From contig NC_023758.2 in NCBI RefSeq assembly GCF_000499845.2, positions 26,137,520 to 26,201,519 on the forward strand: a DNA stretch of 64,000 nucleotides, in the 5' to 3' direction. The notes beneath the pieces were generated by a model that had not been told where the DNA came from, did not search any database, and saw nothing but the letters and a program-made list of their open reading frames with translations. Source of the DNA: Phaseolus vulgaris (Eukaryota; Streptophyta; Magnoliopsida; Fabales; Fabaceae). Shown here one piece after another: positions 1 to 11,983 of this stretch; the stretch's first letter is position 1, and each line of letters begins with the position of its first letter. Position numbers and translations under genes: made by a program.

Positions 1-2
1 TT

Positions 3-305
3 AACCATCATCGAGACATTGCTCTGTCACAATCACTTTTTACTGCCCTTATGTCACTTATGGTTGGAGTCACTGTGTGGGAAGCTGAGGACCCTTGCAC
101 GCCTCTTGTGGTGGCTCTCTTTGCAGTAGTAGGCATGTCCTTGAAGAGTGTGGTGCAGTTTTTGTCCTCCATTAGAAAGAAACCTGCATCTGATGTTGTT
201 GCTCTTTTAAGCTTCAATTTGTTTATTCTTGGCACTCTATCCTACCCTACCTTACCTAAGGTTCCTCGCATGCTGGCACCACTAGTTTTGCGTCTTATGG
301 ATTAA
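3..305 (+). CDS. 3'-terminal exon of an unidentified membrane protein (5' truncated by window edge)
   Basis: An open frame enters from the left edge and ends at TAA 303-305, giving about 100 residues with no in-frame stop. The peptide is conserved-looking rather than random: three hydrophobic stretches (around ALMSLMVGVTVW, PLVVALFAVVGMSL and VALLSFNLFILGTLSYPTLP) separated by short charged loops (WEAEDPC; SSIRKKPASD), and a short tail LVLRLMD. This suggests the C-terminal transmembrane segments of a plant integral membrane protein. I do not recognise the family. The upstream exons are outside the window, so the reading start and any splice site cannot be placed. A plausible 3' UTR follows (about 306-560), T-rich and without another ORF. 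Confidence 0.6.
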   Translation, partial: NHHRDIALSQSLFTALMSLMVGVTVWEAEDPCTPLVVALFAVVGMSLKSVVQFLSSIRKKPASDVVALLSFNLFILGTLSYPTLPKVPRMLAPLVLRLMD

Positions 306-3300
306 CCATGAACTGGTTTGATCTCTTTTTCTTTAGCTAGACATTGCTGCTTCTTTCCTATTCTGTTGTATGATATTATGTGCAGTATAAGCTGAATTTT
401 TAGTTCTTTTTACTGAGGTGTGCGTCACTGCTTGTACAATATGAGGAATCTCTGTAGTTTGGTGTGTCTGTGTTGAGATATTCTCTTTTCTCAGTTTCCA
501 GATAGGAAACCAGATTTTGTATTGTTTACAAATTTTAAGATCTCACTAAAAGCTTTTTGTTAACTTTGGTCAATGTTCAGTTGGACTGTTTAAAGATAAT
601 GTAGGTTTTAACTGGTGCAAAATTGTTTCATAGTTGCATTAAATATTCAGATGCAGCATCTGAATAGGATATGTACAAAAATATTAGCCATCTTAGTTGT
701 TACCTTTCCCATTCATTATAAATTAATTCTTATACATGAAAATTACCAAAGATATCAATTGTTGATGACTTTAGGACTTAAAGAAGAATTGTTAAATCTA
801 TGAATTAATTACAGATTCTTCTTATATATAAATAGATATATGAGATGTCATTGTTATATTGTTTATGTTTATATAACCTCTCTTGTGATATATTTTACAG
901 CATTAATTGTTTTTATCTCCATCTCTTTCTGTCATATATCAGTAATGTCATTTTGCTCTTGTTTCTTTTCTTTTCATCTCCTTGCATATGAGTAAAATAG
1001 GATTTCTTGTTTTGTCACTTTCTTAAAATGAAAAGATTTAAATCAATCCAAATCCATTATAAATAATTGTATGATACCTGAATTTGTGGCTTTTAGCATG
1101 GGGTACTAAAAGCAATGCATGAGTTGAACTTTACCAAAACCGTCAACATCTAGAGTTAGGACTTGCCTGCACTTTACAAGCCTTAAAAAGTTGAGGGCTC
1201 TATCCAAAATTCTGCAGCATTGTGCACAAAAATGAACAGATTTCCGAAGGGCAATCAGACATTGACATCTGTTAGGCAGGGATATGAGTAATTGGGGGGT
1301 CCCATGAGAGATACATTTTTGGTTGATTGTTGTATTATGAGGAAATATAGTAGTTGCACCTTTAAGTCTCTTTTATGGTAGGTCTAAATAAAGCAAGATG
1401 AGAAAATGTGGCATAAGGTTTGGCTAGTGTTGTAAGCATATTATTATATGTCTAGCTAGATCATTCCATCATCCCACTTTGCCACTCCTGTCACCATCTT
1501 TCTAATATTGAATTAAGAAGTGGATGGTCCTCACGGGATCAAGTTTTTTAAGATTCATTTCTCCTTTTGGTAGGGCTAAAGAAAGCACACATATTTGAAA
1601 TTGGTGTTGGTTTATTTATTGATTGTTCTGCAGCATATGCTTATACACATTCCAATTGAAGCATGTGCTCTGTTTTGGGACACTTATCCATGAAAGGATT
1701 TGATTCATGAAATAACACTGACGCATGTACCGCACTTTGCAAATAAAATATAACACTTGTGCCACTACAATAATCTCAAGGTCTTCTTCTAGTTATGTGC
1801 TGCTACCTATTCTACTTTTGGCATATATTCTATTTCTATATGGTCTAGTGGTGTAGCTATGGAGTGAGAACTTAGCACCCACAACTTTTACCACCATCTC
1901 ACATTATAAGAACACAATTATTTTAAGTAATGTTTTAACAAAGTTTTCTTAATGATATTTAACTCGATAAATGAAGATTATTTTTTTGTGAAGTTGATAG
2001 TTATTTCCATTTCACAAGTTAGGTAACATTTATTTTTTATAAAGTTGATAGTTATTTTGATTTCATAAATTAGGTAACTTCTTTATTTTTTTTATAAAGT
2101 TGATAGTTATTTCGATTTCATTAGGTGACATCTTTATTTTTTTTAAAATGGGTATCAATTTATGTTTTTTTTAGCCAAGTACATGGTCTTATATAAGAAC
2201 AATTCTTACAGGTGACATTCTTGTATAAATATGGTACTTGGTTAGACGCTTAATTACAATTAGACGTGTTAACCTAAACTTTTTATGATTAAATAAACAC
2301 TTACTTTTTAAGCAATTAAGCATAACATTAGATAGAGTTCCAGTAAAAATAGAGAAAATCTAAAGCATTTTAGGGTGTTAGTTAAAAAAATATATAATTT
2401 ATTAGTACTGGTTAATAATGTAATTAACTTGAACAATGTTTTTTTTTTTTTACTTTTTATGATATGCATGTATATTAATATCTTGTAAATATTAATAAAA
2501 TGACTTAATAAAGATTTTAGTATCATAATATAGGTTTTTTTTTATATATATTATTTTGCTTTAAACTTATACTTTTAACTCGTGGATAATTATGACTCAA
2601 CTACATGATAAAACTTTTTTATTATATATTATTTATCTTACACAATATTAAAATGCAACCTACATTTCACTTCAAGAAACAAATATCATTTAAACATATT
2701 TTAGACCTAATACTTTTTATGTAAAAAATTATTTTTTTTTCAAAATTCCAAAACTTAAGTTTTATGAACTTTTTTAGGTCAGTCTACCGACCTATTTTGA
2801 TTATTCTATTGTGAACAACTTGTTTTATGAATTTTTTAGGTCCATCAACCGATTGATGATAGAAAATAATTTTCTAAATAGAAGAAAAAATATATTTAAT
2901 TAACTACTGTGAAGTTTTTATAATAAAAAACCTTATTGCAATTGATAAGATAAAAAGAATTAGTAAATTATGTTAATGTTAAAATAACTTATTTAACAAC
3001 TTTTCAAACAAAATAATAGAGTTTACTAATTTAGTATTATTGGATTTCAAGATATAAGAACTACTTCGGAAACTTTATTGAATTAATTCAACTATGCATC
3101 CAGAAAGCAAAAGCAAGACATAATAATTATTCTCACCCTTTACGACCTAAAAGCACTCAGAAACATAAATAAATTAATAGTTGATTAAAGAATATCCTAG
3201 CACGTCTTTCACATAAAGTGAATGCTCAAATTGTCAAAAGTTAATCAACCCATTAGACAATCAAAATATTACAATAACATAAAAGTAACTTTTACCTTGT

Positions 3301-6300
3301 CAAACACTACTTTTATTGTGCTCAAAATGCACTGCTTTAGCCATTCATTTTAACTCACTTTATGGTATATTTAATCTTAAGAAAGTAATTGATTTCATTA
3401 TTTGGGATTGTGTTGAGTATGTGTTTCATACCTTTAAAATTGTTATATGTTGAAATTAATACTTTTACAACTTTCAGTGTTTTATACTCAATATTTAATG
3501 ACCATGTAAATGTTTTTACAATTATTATTATTTTAAATTGAGTATCTCACAAAAATGTAACTATCAAACTAAAATAATTACATGTCAACATTGTCAATTC
3601 AAAAATAATAAAATTATTATAAAGACCAAATTTATATGTTTATTATTAAAAATTCTGAATGTCTTTTGGAGATAACATTGGATAGTTACACTTTCAACAT
3701 TTATAGATACTATGCGTGTTGAATATATTTTTCCGTAAAAAATTACAATCATTTTGTTATTGTATGATGAATAAAAATTACAATTATTTTATTTACAATA
3801 TTTTTTAAAAAAAAAACTGTTTTTTTATAGTAAACTTGCTAGAAAATTATCCAGATATATTAATTTTCAATGGTGAGTTTAAGTTTTGGTTTGTATATGA
3901 TTTATTGCTTGATTATCCATTTAATTATAGTCATCCACAATCCATAACTTAGTCTTGTACCAACTTTCTAGCATCATAATTTTTCACATTGCAATTTCAA
4001 ATAAACCCATTGTTTTTTTTTTCACATTACAATTTCCCACACATGCAATAGCATAAAGGACAACAAAACCAGAGTTATCTAATTTAAACCGTGACAAGAC
4101 TTCCTAATAAAGTTGTGATTCTAAGATGTAGTAAAAGAACATCAAAACCACATAGATTAAGATGCACCTAATTTATGACTTTGTTATATATGCATTCCTT
4201 AACAAATTAAAATACATAATAATTTTCCAATTTTTCCAATTGCAACACAACTATATATCCTTAAAACTCAAACATATCAGTACAAACAAAGGGTCTAACA
4301 TTAGGTTATATTATAGTTTAAGATTTCATCTTACCTTTCCTAATACATGTAGAGTTGTTTATAATTACCTCAACATATAGATTATCATTAATCAATAATT
4401 TTGATTGGGTTCATTTTCATAACATTGATAACATACTAAATAAATAGTTAAATTTTCAACACAAACACTTCAATAAGAAAATTTTACTTTTGAAAATTTA
4501 TATGTTATATATGTCAATTTTTTTACTCTACTAGAATAAATACTTTGTAATCGTTTGTCCTCTCAATATTAAAAATATTTAATTTCTTTGATATCACAAA
4601 TTTCATATATCAATTTACATTCACTTTTGAAGTTGTTTTGTTTTTTTATTTAACTTCAAGAAATTAAAATATTGTTTTTGAATCGACAAAGAATAATCAC
4701 ATTAAAGTAAAGCTTTTAAAGGACATTTCAACCCGTACACAAAACAAGTTCTATTAATTTTCTGCATTAGTTCTAAGTTACAACACAATTTTGACTAACA
4801 AAGATTTTAACTTACAAAGTTAATTAAGATAATAATTTAAACTTATTTCTTCAATTTTACAAAGTTTTTCTCCTCGAATTTAAATTCCTACTAATAACTT
4901 TATAAAGATAAATCATCAAACACATTATCATAATATCTCACATCTAGTTTAAAGTTCCCCTCACACCAAAATAAGTCTTTGTTGCACTTGATGACTTTAT
5001 AATAAAAATACTCGTAGACAAATAGCTTAAATATCAATAATATAATGTACACCAAAAATTAAGTTTTATTTATTTCACATGCAATAATTAGTACATTCAA
5101 CCCTAATATATACCCATCCAACACTAATATATATATTGTATTATTTTATTAAAATAATACATATAGTTTATTAAAATTAAAAATATTGTATTATTTTATT
5201 ACATGTACCTTTTACCCTCCCTCAATGATTAATATAGTGTGAGAAAACTCATTTGTTAATTCATAGTACCACTCTCTTGTTAACACTGAGATGAATTTGT
5301 AAAAAAATCACCAATCAATTTACATCCCAAAGTATCTATACACATTTAGTTAACTTCTTTTCATATGTTGACACTGTTAGTATGCATGAAAAACAAATTT
5401 AAACATTATTTGGTATAAGTTAGTTCCTTTGTTAAAATTATATAATCTAATTTATCAAACACTAACAACTTGTTTATTATCAATTGCATAGAAATCATCT
5501 CTCCCAAAAACACATTATCCTAATTGGGAAATGTAAATTTATAAGTAAATGTTAACCAACTTTTTACATTACTTTTTTAATACATATATTTTTCTTAGTA
5601 TGGAATTTCTTACATATATAGATTTTTTTTTTCAACCTCAACATAACATGAGACTTACTTGGTTTAATATCACTAAACTATTTCTACCATTTTTAATTAA
5701 CTAATATAAACAGTATCTTCACAGTTTAACTAAGAGAACTCTTAATTAAAAAAATATATTACACTGTTATTCCTCTTTGAATAGTACAATTCACTTTCAA
5801 ATCTCTAATTTGTTATGCATTCTATCATTTAGTATCATTATGAAAATAGTAAATCGTTGGAAAATTTAATGGATCATTTGCAAAAACAATCTAGCAAACC
5901 AATTACAAAGGTACATTTTAAGAGGTTCAAGAAAGCTTTTGAGTTAGGCCGGTTAGACTTTTTTTTTATTTTACATGAATGGTTTGTTTTCCTTAATTGT
6001 TGGTGATTTTTTATCTTTGAAGACCTGTTTTCTAATAATTATTTTTTTAAGAAGTTAGTGACAAAACTATGGGGTACATAGATTGAATCACTTCTAAAAT
6101 GATTCTTATTTATTATTGATAAAAAAAGAAAGTTTTTTAAAAAAAAAATTGATTCAAGATAGGCAACATATATTCTCTCCTACCAAATTTCAGCTTATTC
6201 ACATTCCTTACATTAATATAGGCTACAAGTGAGTTCACTCAAGGTTTTGATCCAAAACCACTGAAACAAAACCACTAAAACTAAGAAATATGAGTTATGC

Positions 6301-7380
6301 ACAAAATAATTTTATTCAAGTCCAAAAGGTATATTTGGAGTTGAAAAATAGTTTTTTATGATCAACTTGTGTATTTGAAAGAATTTAGGGTTTTTAGGTA
6401 GCTGACTTCTCATTAGGGTTTAAAGGTATTCATCAATTACATATAGTTTAAACTATAATTATTTTATTATATAACTTAAATAAATTTATTAATGTCTAGT
6501 GAATTACCTAATTAACATATGAATGATTATATATGAAAAAACTATTTAAGATAAAATGGAATCAAGTTTATAAAAACTAACAATCTTTATCATTAATTTC
6601 TTACATTGCTCCTGTTAGAAAAAAAAAATTTACTTATATTTAGAACTTAGATATTCTATCATTGGAATAGGAGATTGAAGATTTGTGAATTCACCATAGG
6701 TCATCAACATTTATTACTATGATTCCAAATAGTTTCTTATTGTTTTTAGAAACTTATCCTCCATTGTTTATTTATTTTATTTAAAATTTAGTGATAGTGA
6801 CCTAGGTACATACATGATAGGAATTTATATATATATATATATAATTTTTTTTTCTGGATTATATCAATTGAATTTCTTAGTACAATTAGTACTGCATCTC
6901 ACCTGCTTTAAGATAATGCATATCTACCAACAGCAAATTGCAGTAGGGTGGATGTTCTCCCCAAAATGGTGGACCAAGTGCACTACATACATAATCTTTG
7001 TACATGACAAATAAGAATGTTCCTAGTCTATTTTGTACAATTTATTGCATGACTTAAGAATAAACCTAAGTTTCTAAAGACTTTCCTTAAAAAAATAGTG
7101 TATGGAAGACATTGAACTTTGTAGCTAATATAATTTTAATCACAAAGGTTAAAATCTCTCAAGTTAAGTTTATAAGAGACTTTTTAAAATTTCTAACTTT
7201 GACTATATAAAAACATAGTTTTAATTTGTTTTCCTAGGATAGGAGAGATAAAAAAGAGTGTAGAAGATAGTAATTTCATTTATTTATTGTGTCCATGATA
7301 TAGCATACAAGTGAGGTCCATAGAGGCCCAAACTAGAACTTGATGGGTAATTTAGTAAATGCAAGTCCAAAAGTGAAACG
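306..7380. other. AT-rich intergenic region, no gene recognised
   Basis: About 7 kb of very AT-rich DNA. ORFs here are short, low-complexity and unlike any family I know. It contains poly-T/poly-A runs, an (AT)n tract near 6826-6843 and a short tandem repeat near 2 kb (listed separately). No tRNA, rRNA or transposon coding signature could be read. Confidence 0.5.
1985..2155. repeat. Three-copy ~51-55-bp tandem repeat
   Basis: The core AAGTTGATAGTTATTT recurs at 1991, 2042 and 2097, each followed by an ATTTCA..TTAGGT(A/G)AC block and a T-rich stretch. Spacing is 51 then 55 bp. It is a local minisatellite in intergenic DNA with no coding content. Confidence 0.75.
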
Positions 7381-7423
7381 CTCCTCACACCTCAGAAAGA
7401 GGTTGCAGTTACAGAAACACACG

Positions 7424-7620
7424 CACGTGCAGCCACTTACTTCAACCAAATGGCATTACTTCAGTAAATCTATCTAAATCCAAGCCCGAATGCTAATCTC
7501 TCTCTGCCGCGCTTTGGTCTTCAAAAAAAAAAAAAAGACCACTTGCACAGTATTAATGCATCAGGGAGAGCGTGAGCAACCACGTGTTCCCATCTCCTTC
7601 GTCTGTGCTCTTTATAAATA
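7424..7620 (+). promoter_or_regulatory. MIR168 promoter: G-box motifs and TATA box
   Basis: Two CACGTG G-boxes are visible (7424-7429 and 7581-7586). A consensus TATA element (TTTATAAATA, 7611-7620) lies about 200 bp upstream of the miR168 stem-loop. A pyrimidine-rich leader (CTCTTTCTCTCTCTTCC, about 7690-7710) follows, as in many plant Pol II transcripts. By the usual plant TATA spacing, transcription would start near 7645-7655; the exact start is inferred. G-boxes are bound by bZIP/bHLH factors, so light or ABA responsiveness is possible but not shown here. Confidence 0.65.
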
Positions 7621-7820
7621 ACCTAACGCTAACCCAATCTTTACCCGGTCACCACATAGGGTGGGTTGGGGTTAGCTCCGCATTCTTCAACTCTTTCTCT
7701 CTCTTCCTCCTTTTGATGTAGAGAGAAAATAAGAGTGTGAGAAATTTGTTTGGTGGTTTACCAGTGAAGTCGATGCGATTACGTTGCAGATTTTGATTCT
7801 ATCACTGTGCGGTCTCTAAT

Positions 7821-7841
7821 TCGCTTGGTGCAGGTCGGGAA
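7821..7841 (+). ncRNA. miR168: mature miR168 (5' arm)
   Basis: The 21 nt starting TCGCTTGGTG and ending GTCGGGAA match the canonical mature miR168 exactly as I know it. A 5' U is present, as expected for AGO1 loading. Confidence 0.95.
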
Positions 7842-7889
7842 CCTGTTTTTGCGCGAAATGGTGGAGTGGTTGCCGGCGGCGAATTGGAT

Positions 7890-7910
7890 CCCGCCTTGCA
7901 TCAACTGAAT
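7890..7910 (+). ncRNA. miR168* (3' arm)
   Basis: The 21 nt starting CCCGCCTTGC and ending AACTGAAT correspond to the conserved passenger strand. They pair with the mature strand with the bulges and G-U pairs typical of this family, leaving 2-nt 3' overhangs. Confidence 0.9.
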
Positions 7911-8183
7911 CGGAGGCCGCAGTGAAGGTTTGTGTGGTTATCCGGTGCTCAGATCTCATCTCCCAGATTCTACTACCAGTAAATCTTTTCCATTTTTTTT
8001 AATTTACTTCGATATCTGCTTATCAGATCCAGTCATAGATCCCCGATGCATAGAGTCTACGTCTTGGAAAAACATTTTTTCTGTAAGCTTCTGGTGTGTT
8101 TTGTCCTTGTTTGGATTTTTTTACTACTTGACGTGCTTTGTTTCATTGATTATGAGGAAAAAATCATATTCAAACTAAAATAA

Positions 8184-11100
8184 TCATGGATGTCGCTATA
8201 AGGTATGTGATTCAGTGATTTCAATTTGCTTGAAAAAAAAAACAGAAATTGTTTGAGTTTTTTTCTGACTCTGTTTGGACTTTGGTTGAATTAGAGTGGA
8301 TGTTATGGATGCAAAGTTTAAGGTCATGCATTTTATTGTGGTGCTTGTGCTTATCCTAATTCATGTTATTTCAGATTGTTTGATACTTTTTGTTGGAATG
8401 GAAGGTTTAAGTTTATGAAGCAATTTTTATGGGTGAACTTCTAGGATATGAAGCAGGGATGAAAGGCTTGATGGGGGTTGTGAGTCTCAGGGTCATCAGT
8501 TTTTAGACTAGACATTCTTAATTTAAATTTGCATATTAGCTCTGTCAAATGTTTCTCTGTTTTCCTTGAGGTTGATTTGAATGTTTAATGCACAAGGCAA
8601 CGGGACTTTCATATATAAAAATTCAAGATTGCTTTGATTTCTATTGGATGTAGCAATATTTTTTTAAATGATGTGAATTCAATGCTTTGATTTCTATTGG
8701 GTGTAGCAATATTTTTTCAAATGATGTGAATTCAATGCTTTGATTTCTATTGGATGTAGCAATATTTTTTCAAATGATGTGAAAAGTATAAGTAATTCCA
8801 TGCTGACAGTGTCACCAGATTCTAATAGTAATCTAAGGAAGCTCTGATATAGGAAATCCAGGTAATTTGTATTATTTGTGATGAAACAGCAGCCTCAATG
8901 ATGTCTATTGTGAGAAATTTAAAATGTAATTGAAAGTCTAGAGATTCATTTAGTCTATGATTATTGTCACTTATGTTGCATTGATTTTTTTTTATTTTTT
9001 TTTGTTTCGTTCTTCATAGTTATCTTGCACAAACTGCAAACACTTGGAAAAAAATATGAATGCCAAGTTAACCTAAATATTATTCTGATTTACATTGGTT
9101 CACAGACATTAATTCTTGCTATTTAAAATTTTGAAATGCAGATGACATAATTTATACTGTGTATGTAAATGCTGAAAAAAAATGCATCCTTACATACATT
9201 TGAAATCACTGAATGAAAATCAGAATTTAAGTTCAACCCTTCTATCAATAATAGAAGTCAAGGATAGAGAGCAGAGAGCATGTTATAGAAATCTTGGCTT
9301 TGCTGGAAAATGCCAGAATAGATGTTTGACTGGGTATTGTCCAGAGACAATACAGAGAGAACTGAGCAGAGCATGTTGCAGAGGTGAGTATGAATATGCT
9401 TTGAACCTTTCCCTTCAAAGTTAGGGGATAAAAAACTGTGTCTGCAGTTTGGTAGAGATGATAAAAATTTGAGGAAAAGGAAGAAAAGGGAGGAGAGAGA
9501 GGACAGAGAAGTAGGAAATAAGTTAAAAGAAAAGCTGTTTGATGGAAAAACAACAGTAAAAAGTAAAAGATTATTTTTTAATTATTTTATTATTATTATT
9601 ATTATAAAAGAATGTCTACATTATTTATGGGTCTCATAATGAATTATGGGTACAAACGTACTTAAAAAAGTATATATTATTTTATAAGTATACTTGAAAC
9701 ATAAGCTATTCAGAACATTTCTTTCCTATATTTGCAAGGTATTCCCCCTCTTTCTTTAGATATTTATTTATTCATCATTGAACCATCCAAAACTCCACAA
9801 ATCTCTTTCTCTGCAAATCTGCCCCTCCTTCTCCACCATCAACCAAACTCAGTGATAATGATGTTTACTGCAGTGAGATTGGATCGGATTACCACTGCAG
9901 TGATCGTGACTGTTGCATTGCCATACTGCCATGGCAATGCTCATTATTTTCTGTGGCTTTAAATGGTGTGACGCAATACCATGACCGTTATGATCAAGCA
10001 CTATTGACATGTGTTATGTAAATGACCTATTGATATTTGTTGCATGTAAGAATAGTGGATTCTTGTACTTTTAAGTATCTGGTAAAGAGACAAGAAAACT
10101 ATTGATTCAATTCAAAAAGAAGAAAAATATATATTTTTAAATTTAGGAAAATAAAATATACTATTTAACATATCTTTTCAAATTAAATAATTAAATGAAA
10201 GATGGCAAAAGAAAAATAAAATTAGAGCACTTGGACAGAAAGTTTGGGTCTACAAATTTAGTGAGAAATAAAATATATTTACATTCACTCTTAAAATAAA
10301 ATATAATATATTCAAGTAGAGTTGTTTGAAAGATATATAATGCACTTCCTAAAACAAGTATGCATATTTTTAGTATCATTATTATTTTATTTGCTATAAC
10401 TATTAAAAAAGCATTTGAGTTTTTATTTTTTTTGGAATGTAACAATATTACTATTTTTACCAAATTAATAGTAAAATTGTTAAAAAATATTATGGTTTCA
10501 TTTTAATTTATGCATAATTTATAAAACTGTGTCATTTTCAGGCTTTTAAAAGGTTAACATAGCAGTTGTTTTCTTAAAAATAAAATGAATAAATATGAGG
10601 TCAGGCAATTGTAATTGATGAGAAGAGACAACAAGGTGGAGTTTAGGGTTTGTACTTGTTCCTGATGGTTGGTGTCATGGAAGCATAGAAGCGACTAATC
10701 AAATATGGGTACACTCTGTAATGATTTTTAGAAGAAGGTTATTTATAATTTTTAAATGAAATTTCTTGCTTCTTATGTTACTTCTCATGACACAAACATT
10801 AACTCATTGTTCCTACTCTCATAACTTTTTTCGAATTTTTAATTGTAATATATTTTTGAATGGTATAATCTAAAAACTTTACTCACCACTCATTACAGAG
10901 TCTTCTTGATGAATCGACAAATAAAAGAACCTCAAAATATAATGATAAAAACTTGAAATACTTAATAGAATACAATGGTGGTGAATATAGAGGAAGATGA
11001 CAAAAATAGTTACGCAATGCTCTTATAATGATAAAAAATCTAAGTGAGAATGAAAATAAGTTAAGAACACAAAAGAGTATCTTTACCATTTCTCAGAATC

Positions 11101-11190
11101 CATAAAAGTACAAATAGAAAGCATAGAAAAGAACAAATAGAAAGCACTAGAATGTAAGAAGTAAAAACTTTACATGTTCAAATCAATCTG
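8184..11190. other. Intergenic region downstream of MIR168
   Basis: Apart from the 53-bp repeat there is an ATT/TTA microsatellite (about 9583-9605) and two short perfect inverted repeats (9334-9353 and 9915-9940). A frame at 9182-9424 encodes an 80-residue Cys-containing peptide with no family I recognise. Part of the region may be the 3' portion of the MIR168 primary transcript. No confident gene. Confidence 0.4.
8631..8783. repeat. 53-bp tandem repeat, three copies
   Basis: GCTTTGATTTCTATTGG begins copies at 8631, 8684 and 8737, an exact 53-bp period. Copies differ by one or two bases and the third is incomplete. It lies about 0.7 kb downstream of the MIR168 hairpin and could fall within the primary transcript or its intron. 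Confidence 0.85.
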
Positions 11191-11207
11191 TTTAAAATAA
11201 ATGTATG

Positions 11208-11936
11208 TTTTTTTTTATCAACAATAAAATAAATAAATAAATAGGAATCACTTCAGGGGTGATCCAATCCTTATACATAAATATCTGACAATAATTCTTA
11301 TTAGAATGTTTCCCTACCAGTTTGTCAAATGGGCTACCAAACCAACACTATCCAACATCACATAATCAACCTCATAAAATCCAAAGGATTTAAAACCCAA
11401 CTAGAATACGGGAAATAAGAAAAACGAGATTTTGCATGAATCCAAGACCATACCTTAACTTGCATCGAAGCGAACACCTCAGACACATTTTCCACTCCAC
11501 TATTAAAGATGACCGAGTTCCTAATATTCCAAATTTTGCTCACAATGCCAATCCAAATTGAACCCAAAATGTCATTAACCGAAACAGAAGTCTGACTCAT
11601 CCTGAATTGTGCATAATTTGACTTAGGGTCCTTGTGAAAAACAAACGACACTCCAAGCCACTCAAAGCACAAACACCAGATACGCCAAACAAACCTGCAA
11701 ACAAAGAACAAGTGACATGACAACTCCTCCTCCTCCCCGCACAAACAACACAAGGAATTTTCCACCACCACTCCACGCCTTACCAAATTAACCCTTGAGG
11801 CAATCCTATTCTCCACCACCCTCCAAGCAGTGAACAAAGCAGAAGGCAAGGCTTTACACCTCCACAACTTACTGTGCTCAGGAGAAAATTCCCCTCCTCT
11901 ACCCTGCCTTACCTAAACATAGGTAGAGTTGATTGA
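11208..11936 (-). mobile_element. 5'-truncated L1-type LINE insertion
   Basis: A minus-strand non-LTR retrotransposon tail bounded by a perfect 13-bp target duplication, AAATAAATGTATG (11195-11207 and 11937-11949). The left boundary is a T-run followed by an AATAAATAAATA-rich tract, which is the poly(A) tail and A-rich 3' end seen from the plus strand. Only the last ~0.7 kb remains, a 5' truncation typical of target-primed reverse transcription. Its 3' UTR resembles that of the LINE at 30111-33414, so the two belong to related families. Confidence 0.85.
11358..11867 (-). pseudogene. LINE ORF2 C-terminal zinc-binding (zf-RVT) fragment
   Basis: A 169-residue open frame matching the C-terminal end of plant L1 ORF2. 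It has the order WRCKALPSALFTAWRVV, then the zinc-binding cluster C-x2-C-x8-C-H-x4-C (CCLCGEEEELSCHLFFVC), then WIGIVSKIWNIRNSVIF. The endonuclease and reverse transcriptase domains are absent because of the 5' truncation, so the fragment cannot transpose by itself. The frame is free of stops, which suggests a fairly recent insertion. Confidence 0.85.
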
Positions 11937-11983
11937 AATAAATGTATGCTATATTATGCCTTTTAATTTACTACGTATATCTT

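Larger units (their letters stand above)
7803..7924 (+). ncRNA. MIR168: MIR168 precursor hairpin
   Basis: This stretch folds into a long stem-loop. The 5' arm holds the miR168 sequence and the 3' arm holds the conserved miR168 star sequence. The lower stem pairs GCGGTCTCTAATTC (7809-7822) with GAATCGGAGGCCGC (7907-7920) using G-U pairs, and extends to CACTG/CAGTG at the base. The loop of about 48 nt is GC-rich. miR168 is a deeply conserved land-plant microRNA that is loaded into AGO1 and guides cleavage of AGO1 mRNA, giving feedback control of the silencing machinery. The primary transcript probably begins near 7650 and continues past 7924; AAG|GTTTGT at 7927 could be a splice donor. Small ATG frames overlapping the hairpin (e.g. 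7858-7908) are taken as incidental. Confidence 0.95.

Noticed and set aside
7858..7908. 16-codon ATG frame overlapping the miR168 hairpin
   Set aside because: Its bases are explained by the conserved loop and star arm; no evidence for translation, though primary-miRNA peptides exist in plants.
7930..8178. 82-residue plus-strand frame downstream of the MIR168 hairpin
   Set aside because: Low-complexity hydrophobic sequence with a weak start, lying in the MIR168 primary transcript/intron; no family resemblance.
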